Shown piece by piece: positions 32,009 through 39,113 of a stretch of 39,113 nt of DNA. The stretch covers positions 1 to 39,113 of the forward strand of contig JAHDHU010000009.1 in NCBI GenBank assembly GCA_020631135.1, read 5' to 3'. Both the position numbers and the translations under genes were made by a program. Each line of letters begins with the position of its first letter. Positions within the stretch are counted from its first letter, which is position 1. The notes under the pieces were generated by a model. It did no database searches. It was not told the DNA's origin and saw only the letters and a list, made by a program, of their open reading frames with translations. The stretch is from Saprospiraceae bacterium (GTDB taxonomy: Bacteria; Bacteroidota; Bacteroidia; Chitinophagales; Saprospiraceae).

Positions 32009-33124
32009 ATGTCGAAGCTATCAAATAACGAAGAAGAACTAAAATACCTCATCACTTTAAACAACATTCCGCTTGTCGGTCCAAAACTCGCGAAACAATT
32101 ACTTAAAACCATCGGAGCACCGAAACAAATCCTAAACACTCCATTCTCGTCTTTAATCAAAATAAAAAATATAGGACCTAAGATTGCTGCAAACATTTCT
32201 AAAAATCAAAACTATTCGAAAGCAGAAAAAGAGATCATTGAGTGTCAAAAAAATCACATCATTTGCCTTTCTTATCAAAATGACAATTATCCTCATAGAC
32301 TAAAACAAATTCCCGATAGCCCATTGGTTCTTTATTCGAAAGGAGAATCTATATCTAGCCTAAACGCATCAAGAATTATCTCCATCGTAGGTACAAGAAC
32401 ACCTACAATGTATGCAGAAGAGGTCATCTCAGATCTTTGTAAAGAGTTAAGTCAAATGGGTGTGCTTGTTCTCAGCGGGCTGGCTTATGGTGTAGATACC
32501 ATAGCCCATAAACAAGCCCTCAAAAACAACATTGCTACCGCAGCAGTTTTGGGAAATGGCTTAAAGTATATCTATCCTCAAAGCAACCACCAACTTGCTA
32601 GTAAAATATTGAATTCAGGTTTACTAATTTCAGAATTGGGATTTGACAAAAAAGTAGAGAGGGAGCATTTCCCAATGAGAAATAGAATCATAGCTGGTAT
32701 GAGCGATGCAGTAATCGTGATACAGTCAAAAAAAATAGGCGGCTCAATGATCACTGCAGAATTTGCCAATCAATATCATAGAGATGTTTTCGCGATACCA
32801 GGAAGACTCAAAGATCCTTTGGCCGAAGGAACAAACTTCCTTATAAAGTCTCATCGAGCTAGTCTCTTGACTTCCGCCAGTGACATTGCATATTTACTTT
32901 CTTGGGATAAGATCAAAACCGCAACACAAAAACGCCTATTTCTAGATTTAGAACCAGAAGAGGAAATAATCTACAAATTGATAAAAGAACGTAGCAACAT
33001 CTCTATTGATTTAATAAGCAAAATGAGTGGCTTTCACAGTTCAAAACTTTCTGGCCTTATTCTTAATCTAGAATTTAAGGGAATCATTCGTCCATTACCT
33101 GGTAAAAGATTTACTTTGATTTAA
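32009..33124 (+). CDS. dprA: DNA-processing protein DprA
   Basis: 371 residues from ATG 32009, with AAAGG just upstream; a TTG five codons earlier is unlikely. An N-terminal helix-hairpin-helix part (NNIPLVGPKLAKQLLKTIGAPKQI, IKNIGPKIAANI) precedes the Rossmann core, with IVGTRTPTMYAEE, LSGLAYGVDTIAHKQAL, VLGNGLKYIYP, EHFPMRNRIIAGMSDAVIVIQ, GSMITAEFA and DVFAIPG. The C-terminal winged helix (EEEIIYKLIKERSNISIDLISKMSGFHSSKLSGLI) is complete. DprA binds single-stranded DNA brought in during natural transformation and loads RecA, so the organism may be transformable. The gene is divergent from the FG-GAP gene. Confidence 0.95.
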   Translation: MSKLSNNEEELKYLITLNNIPLVGPKLAKQLLKTIGAPKQILNTPFSSLIKIKNIGPKIAANISKNQNYSKAEKEIIECQKNHIICLSYQNDNYPHRLKQIPDSPLVLYSKGESISSLNASRIISIVGTRTPTMYAEEVISDLCKELSQMGVLVLSGLAYGVDTIAHKQALKNNIATAAVLGNGLKYIYPQSNHQLASKILNSGLLISELGFDKKVEREHFPMRNRIIAGMSDAVIVIQSKKIGGSMITAEFANQYHRDVFAIPGRLKDPLAEGTNFLIKSHRASLLTSASDIAYLLSWDKIKTATQKRLFLDLEPEEEIIYKLIKERSNISIDLISKMSGFHSSKLSGLILNLEFKGIIRPLPGKRFTLI

Positions 33125-33134
33125 TTTTCGCAAT

Positions 33135-34253
33135 ATGAGAAATTCAATCTTTGTTTTGTCCATAATTTTTTTGTGTTTTTCCTGTGACAATGGTCAAACT
33201 AAAAAATTGGTGGAAAGTCCACTGAAATTAGCAGAAACTCATCCAATGGTAAAAAACGTGATTTTACTGATCGGAGATGGTATGGGCTTGGGCCAAATAT
33301 CAGCGGGTATGTATAGTCAACAAAATCACACCGCTCTAGAAAGATGTAAGGTAGTTGGAATTCACAAACCTCATGCAAGTAACAAATTGGTCACCGATTC
33401 TGCAGCTGCAGCAACGTCATTTGCTTGTGGAGTAAAAACTTACAATGGGGCAATTGGCGTAACTAAAGACACACTTGATGTAGAAAGCATCATGAGCCTG
33501 GCTCAAAAGAGTGGTAAAAAAACGGGACTGGTCGCGAGTTCTACAATTGTCCACGCCACACCAGCTGCCTTTTATGCCCACAACAAATCCAGAAAAAATT
33601 ACGAAGAAATCGCCGCCGACTTAGTTAATTCGAACGTTGACTTTTTTGTAGGTGGGGGCAAACAATTTTTCAGTAATCGCAATTCTGATGGAAGAGATTT
33701 GTACGCAGAATTAAGAGCCAAAGGATATATCATTTCAGATTTTCTGGAAAGTGAATTTGCCACTTTAGAAATTTCTAAAGAAAAGAAATTTGGTTATTTG
33801 ACCGCAAACAAAGATCCTCTTCCCGTAGCTCAAGGAAGGGATTATCTGATCGATGCCTCTAAAGCAGCATTAAACTATTTAGAAAATTCAATAGAAGACG
33901 ATGGCTTCTTCCTGATGATTGAAGGTTCTCAAATCGATTGGGGTGGTCATGCCAATGACGGTGATTATGTCGTTTCTGAATTTATTGAATACGATAAAAT
34001 CATCGATTTAGCATTAGATTTTGCTGATACACATCCCAATACTTTGGTTGTCATAACTGCCGATCACGAAACGGGTGGTTTAGCCATCCAACCAGAATCC
34101 AAAATGGATAGTTTGAGTTACGCTTTTACATCAACTTATCATACCGGTACCATGATTCCTGTTTTTGCCTACGGACAAGGAGCTGAAGATTTCGGAGGTA
34201 TCTATGAAAACACAGCCATATTTGATAAAATAAAATTGGCATTAGACTTATAA
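33135..34253 (+). CDS. Alkaline phosphatase (PhoA family), lipoprotein
   Basis: 372 residues with lipoprotein signal MRNSIFVLSIIFLCFSC (Cys17). The PhoA two-zinc/magnesium site is complete: D48 (LLIGDGMG), nucleophile S89 (VTDSAAAAT), T142 (HATPAAF), E263, D268 and H272 (IEGSQIDWGGHAND), D310 and H311 (VITADHETGG) and H336 (STYHTGTM). The positions matching E. coli D153 and K328 are His140 and Trp269, a pair I recall from Vibrio-type alkaline phosphatases. It releases phosphate from esters outside the cytoplasm and is likely tethered to a membrane. It lies 10 nt after dprA but is functionally unrelated. No Pho-box-like repeat was seen. Confidence 0.95.
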   Translation: MRNSIFVLSIIFLCFSCDNGQTKKLVESPLKLAETHPMVKNVILLIGDGMGLGQISAGMYSQQNHTALERCKVVGIHKPHASNKLVTDSAAAATSFACGVKTYNGAIGVTKDTLDVESIMSLAQKSGKKTGLVASSTIVHATPAAFYAHNKSRKNYEEIAADLVNSNVDFFVGGGKQFFSNRNSDGRDLYAELRAKGYIISDFLESEFATLEISKEKKFGYLTANKDPLPVAQGRDYLIDASKAALNYLENSIEDDGFFLMIEGSQIDWGGHANDGDYVVSEFIEYDKIIDLALDFADTHPNTLVVITADHETGGLAIQPESKMDSLSYAFTSTYHTGTMIPVFAYGQGAEDFGGIYENTAIFDKIKLALDL

Positions 34254-34383
34254 TTTATTTTAACATTTTAGTACTAGTCAATACAATCAATTGAAAATTA
34301 ATTCATGTGTAAAATTTTATTATATACGATAATTTTATATATTACACTGATTAAATATTAATTTAAAACCAAAAAAAACTATT
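34254..34383. other. AT-rich intergenic spacer
   Basis: 130 nt of very AT-rich DNA between the alkaline phosphatase stop and the glycine-rich membrane protein. I see no hairpin with a T-run, no clear TAnnTTTG box and no RNA gene. Confidence 0.6.
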
Positions 34384-34689
34384 ATGATTGGTACTATAAT
34401 CGGATTATTGAGTGGAGCCATCGGCGGCAATGTAGCTGGTAAGCTCATGCCTAATTCTTCTATGGGTACATTATGGAACTCTGTTGCAGGAATAGCAGGC
34501 GGAGGAATTGGTTCATCCATTCTCGGCATGTTAGGAATCGGGGCAGCTTCCGCAGCAGATGCTGTTGGAGGTGGAGGTGGAATGCCTGACATTGGTACTT
34601 TACTCGGTATGGGTGGTTCTGGATTGGTCGGTGGAGGTGTCGTGATGGCGGTGATTGGAATGATTAGAAAGGCGATGAACAAAGGTTAA
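34384..34689 (+). CDS. Small glycine-rich membrane protein
   Basis: 101 residues composed almost entirely of Gly, Ala, Ser, Met and Ile, with glycine-zipper spacing (GLLSGAIGGNVAGKL, GIAGGGIGSSILGMLGIGAA, GGGGGMPD, MGGSGLVGGGVVMAVIGM). It ends in a basic tail, RKAMNKG. Two to three hydrophobic segments could insert in a membrane and pack through glycines. It has no signal peptidase site and no recognised family. The gene has its own terminator and is preceded by 130 nt of AT-rich DNA in which no TAnnTTTG box was found. Confidence 0.75.
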   Translation: MIGTIIGLLSGAIGGNVAGKLMPNSSMGTLWNSVAGIAGGGIGSSILGMLGIGAASAADAVGGGGGMPDIGTLLGMGGSGLVGGGVVMAVIGMIRKAMNKG

Positions 34690-34711
34690 TTTTATCCCAA
34701 ACCATTATATA

Positions 34712-34745
34712 AAGGTCGTTATCAAATCGGTAGCGGCCTTTTTTA
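34712..34745 (+). terminator. Intrinsic terminator, also containing the stop of the convergent pseudogene
   Basis: Stem AAGGTCGTTATC / GGTAGCGGCCTT (34712-34723 and 34729-34740, with three G-T pairs), a 5-nt loop and a T-run. It terminates the glycine-rich protein gene. The TAA of the minus-strand acetyltransferase pseudogene (34743-34745) lies within its T-tract. Confidence 0.8.
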
Positions 34746-35246
34746 TTTTTGGCGCTTCCTAGAATACACTAATATTTTACCAATTAAAGGATCCCTTGAA
34801 GAATTTAAAAATCTAAATCCTAGATTTTCTAAAACCTTAATTGAAGCCATATTTTCTGGAGAACACCTACCAACAATCTCACGTAATTTATATTTTCCAA
34901 AACCCATATCAACGACGATTTTACCTGCCTCAGTAGCAAATCCCTGGTTCCAATATTCTCAACCAAAATCTAAAGCCTAAATCTACCTTATCTTAAATTC
35001 CACTCTTAAACCACACCATCCGATTACACTCTTTTTAGACTTTAATAACGCAGACCATCTTCCAAAGCCATAGTCTTGGTAGTGCTTATAATTCATTATA
35101 AAATCTCTCGCTTTTTCCACATTCGTGAATGGTGCATCTCCCGTATATTTCAGAACATATGGATCTTTGTTCGGATCACATAAAAATTGAGCATCGCATG
35201 GTTTAAATCTACGGAGCAGCAATCTCTCTGTTTCTGCGATAACCAT
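34743..35246 (-). pseudogene. Frameshifted GNAT acetyltransferase (RimJ/RimL type)
   Basis: From ATG 35246 a RimJ/RimL-type GNAT is readable: MVIAETERLLLRRFKPCDA, FGRWSALLKSKKSVIGWCGLRVEFK, then a stop at 34983. The family continues in two other frames of the same strand: first VDLGFRFW, then after a one-base shift EYWNQGFATEAGKIVVDMGF and REIVGRCSPENMASIKVLENLGFRF, ending at TAA 34743. Spliced together this gives a normal-length protein (about 167 residues) with an intact acetyl-CoA loop, so two frameshifts break an otherwise complete gene. The decay looks recent. It follows lipA on the same strand, 9 nt away. Sequencing errors in a homopolymer-poor stretch are less likely but not excluded. 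Confidence 0.85.
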
Positions 35247-35255
35247 GGGTGGGAT

Positions 35256-36131
35256 TTACAAATGCCTTTCTGCGTGGTAGCTACTTCTCACCAAAGGACC
35301 ACTTTCAACAAAATCAAATCCTTTTTGAAGTCCTATTTCCTTGTATTCTGCGAACTTGTCTGGATGAACAAAACTCTCAACCGCCAAATGCATTTTAGTA
35401 GGCTGCAAATATTGACCAATGGTAACCACATCACAACCAGCCTCAATTAAATCGTCCATTGTCTTATATACCTGCTCATCTGTTTCACCTAAACCGACCA
35501 TAAATCCGGTTTTAGTCCTTTTACCAAAATCCTTAATTCTTTTAATTTGTTCCAGGCTCCTAGCATATTTGGCTTGAGGACGTACTTTTCGGTACAATTC
35601 CTCGACTGTTTCCATGTTGTGACTTACCACCTCTTGCCCACCACTGATCATCCTTTCGAGAGCTTCCCAGTTAGCTCGAGTATCTGGTATTAATGTTTCT
35701 ATGGTTGTTGTAGGAGATTCTTTTTTCACCTCAACAACCGTTTGATACCAAATTTCAGCACCTCTATCTTTAAGCTCATCACGATTTACGGAGGTAATCA
35801 CTGCATGCTTAACTTCCATCAATCGAATGGCCTCGGCCACCCTTCTTGGCTCGTCCTCGTCATATTCTGGTGGTCTTCCTGTCTTCACAGCACAAAACGA
35901 ACATCCTCTAGTACAAACATTTCCGAGTATCATAAAAGTCGCAGTACCTGCTCCCCAACATTCTCCCATATTCGGACAATTCCCAGATTGACAAATCGTA
36001 TGTAATTTATATTCATCTACTAAAGACCTGACCTTTTTGTATTTTTCGCCAATAGGCAATTTTACCCTTAACCAATCTGGCTTTTTGGTCCTTTTATTTT
36101 CCTCTTTATTTATTACAGTCAACTCTAACAT
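35256..36131 (-). CDS. lipA: Lipoyl synthase
   Basis: 291 residues. The auxiliary iron-sulfur cluster motif is C47-x4-C52-x5-C58 ([12 protein letters not shown]), and the radical-SAM motif is C73-x3-C77-x2-C80 (CTRGCSFC). The SAM-binding stretch is [40 protein letters not shown] follows, and the C-terminal RSSYHA serine completes the signature. It inserts two sulfurs into octanoyl groups on lipoyl domains (E2 subunits, GcvH) and so serves SucA-type complexes. It is 13 nt downstream of the beta-barrel gene and probably co-transcribed with it. Confidence 0.97.
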   Translation of the reverse strand: MLELTVINKEENKRTKKPDWLRVKLPIGEKYKKVRSLVDEYKLHTICQSGNCPNMGECWGAGTATFMILGNVCTRGCSFCAVKTGRPPEYDEDEPRRVAEAIRLMEVKHAVITSVNRDELKDRGAEIWYQTVVEVKKESPTTTIETLIPDTRANWEALERMISGGQEVVSHNMETVEELYRKVRPQAKYARSLEQIKRIKDFGKRTKTGFMVGLGETDEQVYKTMDDLIEAGCDVVTIGQYLQPTKMHLAVESFVHPDKFAEYKEIGLQKGFDFVESGPLVRSSYHAERHL

Positions 36132-36144
36132 CCTTCAATAATTA

Positions 36145-36969
36145 TTAGTTGGATCTAAATCCAAAATGAATATTTAAATAAGCATTTATAAAGTAAGGTT
36201 TATTACTAACCTCTTCAGTTTCTATCATAATCGGGACACGTTTACTGAAAAGATCTGCCATAATCCCTAAGTCAACTGCCCTTACTTTTTTATCAAAGGC
36301 ACCTTTGGATAGGTGCAATGCAATTTTTCCTTGAATCCCAGGTATAAAACTCCATTCATCGAAACGATTAAAAAATCCCGCTCCGCCAAAAATATCTTCG
36401 TTCAAATCCAAAAACTTCTCAGCATTATCTTCCGAGTATTTCTCAGATTTAATTTCGATTATGGTTCCGTTATCAGTTGGTGTCGTATACACCAATTCCA
36501 AATAGTAAGGCTTTAGCAGCCCAACTACTGGTCCCGCTTCCCAAGAATACCCCAAAGCAATCCCTCGTCTTCGTGTCTTCTCTGAAACATATTTTTTAAA
36601 TCCAATCCCACCTCTCAAGGCCAAAAAATAATTTTGTTTGCCATAAACGTAATTGGCAGAAGACCCCAACTCTCTAAAATTGTAATTTTTATTTAACCTC
36701 CTTTCTCGAGGATCTTTTAAGACGCCTAATTCGATGTGACAAAATTTAGTGGTATAGTAATTTTTGATTTTTCCAGAATTAAAAGCAATCGCATATCCAT
36801 TGGTATGAATCTTTACATCGAAAGATTTTTCAGTTTTATAAAGTATACCTTTGGAACTGGTTTGTAGTTGTTTCGGCTGAAATATTTTCTGAGCCAAAAC
36901 GCCATTCGCGCAAAGCAAAAACGCCTGACAAAAAACCAAAACTGGTATACCTTTTAAAATACGCGACAT
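36145..36969 (-). CDS. Outer-membrane beta-barrel-like protein, unknown family
   Basis: 274 residues with a signal peptide whose cleavage follows VLAQ (MSRILKGIPVLVFCQAFLLCANGVLAQ). The mature part has KSFDVKIHTNGYAIAFNSGKIKNYYTTKFCHIELGVLKDPRE (a pattern I have seen in Bacteroidota proteins near lipA), NYFLALRGGIGFKKYV, IALGYSWEAGPVVGLLKPYYLELVY, and a C-terminal strand, AYLNIHFGFRSN. All of this is consistent with an outer-membrane barrel. Its relation to lipoate synthesis is unknown, and the association is through gene order only. Confidence 0.8.
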   Translation of the reverse strand: MSRILKGIPVLVFCQAFLLCANGVLAQKIFQPKQLQTSSKGILYKTEKSFDVKIHTNGYAIAFNSGKIKNYYTTKFCHIELGVLKDPRERRLNKNYNFRELGSSANYVYGKQNYFLALRGGIGFKKYVSEKTRRRGIALGYSWEAGPVVGLLKPYYLELVYTTPTDNGTIIEIKSEKYSEDNAEKFLDLNEDIFGGAGFFNRFDEWSFIPGIQGKIALHLSKGAFDKKVRAVDLGIMADLFSKRVPIMIETEEVSNKPYFINAYLNIHFGFRSN

Positions 36970-37032
36970 ATCACTATAAAGCTACTAAATACTAGAATAG
37001 CATGCAGCGATTAATTGTTCAGTGCAATTTTT

Positions 37033-37040
37033 TACTTTTG
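37033..37040 (+). promoter_or_regulatory. Putative -7 box TACTTTTG close to start codon
   Basis: An exact TAnnTTTG ends 4 nt before the ATG at 37045. A TTG at 37015-37017 lies 15 nt upstream, slightly short of the usual spacing. Transcription would start at the start codon or a base away. Confidence 0.5.
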
Positions 37041-37044
37041 GACA

Positions 37045-38523
37045 ATGTCTGTTTCTCCTCAATTAATTTTTGCTATCATAATTGGATATTTCTTGGTGCT
37101 GATCTTGGTTTCCAAGCTCACTTCCAAACAATCTGATAATGAGGACTTTTTTACCGCCAAAAGGCAATCGCCATGGTATTTGGTGGCTTTTGGCATGATC
37201 GGAGCCACCCTATCTGGGGTAACATTCATTTCGGTTCCTGGATGGGTCGTGGATAGTCAATTTTCCTATTTTCAGATGGTTTTGGGATACATCATTGGCT
37301 ATTTTGTAATTGCCACAGTTTTAATGCCTACCTATTATCGACTCAACTTAACTTCTATTTATGGTTACTTAGAAGAAAGATTTGGTTGGGCTTCTTACAA
37401 AACTGGTGCTGGTTTTTTTATTCTTTCCAGAACAATTGGAGCTTCGTTTAGACTTTATCTTGTATCAATCGTTTTACAAGAATTTGTACTCGGCCCGATG
37501 GGTATTCCCTTTTGGTTGACTGTAATGATTACAATCATTTTAATCTGGGTCTACACTTATCAAGGCGGAATCAAAACGATTGTTTACACAGATACTTTGC
37601 AAACATTTTGCATGTTGACTGCAGTCATATTAACCATCTTTGCGATTGGACAAAGTCTCGAACTAGATTTATCTTCCATGGTTGCAGAAATTAGACAAAG
37701 TGAATACTCAAAAAGCTTCTTTTTCGATGGTGGATGGTCAGATGGTCAAAACTTTTTTAAACAATTCTTCGCCGGTGCATTCATTGCCATCGTTATGACA
37801 GGATTGGATCAAGACATGATGCAGAAAAATTTAAGTTGTAAAAACATCGGAGATGCTCAAAAAAACATGTTTAGTTTTAGCATTGTATTGGTTTTTGCCA
37901 AACTCCTTTTTCTATGCTTGGGTGCGATGCTGATCTTATTTTGCGCAAAAAACAATATCGATATACCTGAAAAACGAGACCTCCTTTATCCTTTAATTGC
38001 ACTCGAACATTTATCTCCTTTTGTGGCCATCGTTTTTATTTTAGGCTTAATAGCCGCGGCTTATTCCAGTGCTGATTCTGCATTGACCTCTCTGACTACT
38101 TCCTTTTGTGTCGACTTTCTAAATTTCGAAAAGAATGATGCAATAAATTCTACAAAAACACGAACCATCGTACACATAGGTTTTTCGATATTGCTATTTG
38201 TCGTTATCCTCATTTTCTATGCAATAAATGATGAATCCGTCATAGCAAGCATTTTTAAAGTAGCAGCATACACCTATGGACCTTTGCTCGGATTATATAG
38301 TTTTGGATTTTTTACAAAACGAAGGATATTGGATAAATGGGCTCCACTTATCTGCATCCTTTCACCTATAATCACCTATTTATTAAATAAATATTCTGCA
38401 GTTCTACTCGATGGGTATGTTTTTGGATTTGAACTTCTAATCGTAAATGGCTTGCTGACCTTCTTAGGACTGCTTTTGATCAGTCAATCGAAGAAACCTC
38501 CTTCTGAAATTGGATCTCAATAA
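37045..38523 (+). CDS. Sodium:solute symporter (SSS family)
   Basis: 492 residues from ATG 37045; a TTG ten codons upstream would lie ahead of the promoter box, so I reject it. About thirteen membrane helices are visible, starting with LIFAIIIGYFLVLILVSKL. The SSS signature FTAKRQSPWYLVAFGMIGATLSGVTFISVPGWV is the substrate- and Na-site region in helix 1, AAAYSSADSALTSLTTSF is the conserved helix-8 sodium site (Ser-x-Asp-Ser), and YTYQGGIKTIVYTD is the loop before helix 6. It couples sodium entry to uptake of an unidentified substrate (sugar, sialic acid, amino acid or similar). The next gene starts 5 nt after the stop. Confidence 0.93.
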   Translation: MSVSPQLIFAIIIGYFLVLILVSKLTSKQSDNEDFFTAKRQSPWYLVAFGMIGATLSGVTFISVPGWVVDSQFSYFQMVLGYIIGYFVIATVLMPTYYRLNLTSIYGYLEERFGWASYKTGAGFFILSRTIGASFRLYLVSIVLQEFVLGPMGIPFWLTVMITIILIWVYTYQGGIKTIVYTDTLQTFCMLTAVILTIFAIGQSLELDLSSMVAEIRQSEYSKSFFFDGGWSDGQNFFKQFFAGAFIAIVMTGLDQDMMQKNLSCKNIGDAQKNMFSFSIVLVFAKLLFLCLGAMLILFCAKNNIDIPEKRDLLYPLIALEHLSPFVAIVFILGLIAAAYSSADSALTSLTTSFCVDFLNFEKNDAINSTKTRTIVHIGFSILLFVVILIFYAINDESVIASIFKVAAYTYGPLLGLYSFGFFTKRRILDKWAPLICILSPIITYLLNKYSAVLLDGYVFGFELLIVNGLLTFLGLLLISQSKKPPSEIGSQ

Positions 38524-38528
38524 GAATT

Positions 38529-39113
38529 ATGAAGAATGAACTGATCAATTGGAAATACACACTCAGAGAAATTATCATTGTTTCAATCGGAATTTTAATT
38601 GCATTTGGAGTTAATAAATTGTCTTCCAATATTTCAAATGGGCAAGAAAAAAAAGAATTTCGAAAGAGTTTAATTACTGATCTAGAAGAAAACATAAAAA
38701 ATATAGAGCGAATCATAAATGTGCAAGAAACCAAAGTAAATGATCTTTCTTGGCTGATTCAAAATATTGAATCCCAACAAATTGATTCGATAATAGCAAG
38801 TGCAATTCTTTTTAAACAAAGAAAAAGCCCTACTTTTTTTCCAGTTAGCGGGACCTTTAATTCATTGGTATCTCAGGGAAGAATCGAAATTTTTAACACC
38901 GAAATCAAACGTGAGCTTTTCAACCTATATGATACCAATTATGAACGCACTGTTTATAACGGAATTCTGTACGATGAGATTTATGTTGCCAAATATGATC
39001 AACAAATTCAGAATGTGATGAATTTTAGAACCCAACAAATAGAAGATATATCCAAGCTAAATTCGGAGGAATTCACGAAGAGCATAATTCTCATTATTGA
39101 CGAAGCCGAATCT
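38529..39113 (+). CDS. DUF6090-like membrane protein, 3' end cut by window edge
   Basis: 195 codons from ATG 38529 run off the right edge. The N-terminus, TLREIIIVSIGILIAFGVNKLSSNISNGQEKKEFRKSLITDLEENI, is the DUF6090 pattern: a single membrane helix (residues about 14-30) preceded by a short cytoplasmic segment, then a long helical, charged part outside the membrane. The function of this Bacteroidota family is unknown. The gene is probably co-transcribed with the symporter. Confidence 0.75.
   Translation, partial: MKNELINWKYTLREIIIVSIGILIAFGVNKLSSNISNGQEKKEFRKSLITDLEENIKNIERIINVQETKVNDLSWLIQNIESQQIDSIIASAILFKQRKSPTFFPVSGTFNSLVSQGRIEIFNTEIKRELFNLYDTNYERTVYNGILYDEIYVAKYDQQIQNVMNFRTQQIEDISKLNSEEFTKSIILIIDEAES

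Noticed and set aside
34335-34682. A proline-rich minus-strand open frame of 115 codons
   Set aside because: It is the exact antisense of the glycine-rich membrane protein: Gly codons read as Pro/Thr on the other strand. The plus frame has the plausible start and terminator.
1-39113. Search for CRISPR arrays, tRNA or rRNA genes, insertion-sequence ends, integrase or phage genes and known riboswitches
   Set aside because: None was found by reading; no regular spaced repeats, transposase motifs or cloverleaf sequences were recognised. A dedicated covariance-model search would be decisive for RNA genes.

Overview
The window looks like chromosomal DNA of a member of the Bacteroidota, most likely a Saprospiria/Chitinophagia-type environmental lineage. 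The evidence is an AT-rich sequence, TAnnTTTG-type -7 promoter boxes, a C-terminal type B type IX secretion (T9SS) sorting domain, a BatA-domain membrane protein, DUF4199- and DUF6090-like proteins, many short signal peptides ending in AQ/SQ/GQ, and many small outer-membrane beta-barrels and lipoproteins. No phage, insertion sequence, CRISPR array, tRNA or rRNA was seen.

Layout. (1) 1-6599, all minus strand: a cut-off lipoprotein, a large secreted BNR/sortilin-type beta-propeller, and four small secreted or outer-membrane proteins that I cannot name. (2) 6713-11614, plus strand: BatA-domain protein, dihydroorotase-like protein, DUF4199 membrane protein and a polyprenyl-phosphate-type glycosyltransferase. 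The dihydroorotase-like protein has lost most of its metal ligands. An intrinsic terminator lies directly against the glycosyltransferase start codon. (3) 11593-13703, minus strand: luciferase-like oxidoreductase, SDR oxidoreductase and a small conserved protein. (4) 13748-17292, plus strand: beta-barrel, lipoprotein, Ppx/GppA phosphatase, and a metal ABC-transporter permease fused to a complete DtxR/MntR-type repressor module plus a FeoA-like tail. (5) 17289-23951: diheme cytochrome, coiled-coil membrane protein and acetyltransferase, T9SS-secreted protein, alpha/beta hydrolase, phosphoglycerate dehydrogenase and a second acetyltransferase. (6) 23948-25025: a scar where a truncated, frame-broken CHAT-protein remnant meets a truncated beta-propeller on the opposite strand. 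(7) 25146-33124: FKBP isomerase, ribosomal protein S20, 2-oxoglutarate dehydrogenase E1, a beta-barrel, an FG-GAP/ASPIC lipoprotein with a natural His6 tail, and DprA. (8) 33135-39113: alkaline phosphatase, a glycine-rich membrane protein, a frameshifted acetyltransferase pseudogene, lipoyl synthase with an upstream beta-barrel, a sodium:solute symporter and a cut-off DUF6090-like protein.

Most of this is core metabolism and envelope biology. SucA and LipA are functionally linked, because the oxoglutarate dehydrogenase complex needs lipoate, but they are not adjacent. The best candidates for unusual biology are the permease-repressor fusion (compare chlamydial YtgCR), the recurring 16-20 bp GCATTCGCGAATGC palindrome, two terminators whose T-tract runs straight into an ATG, -7 boxes only 4-5 nt from start codons (probable leaderless mRNAs), the ligand-less dihydroorotase, and the CHAT/propeller scar.
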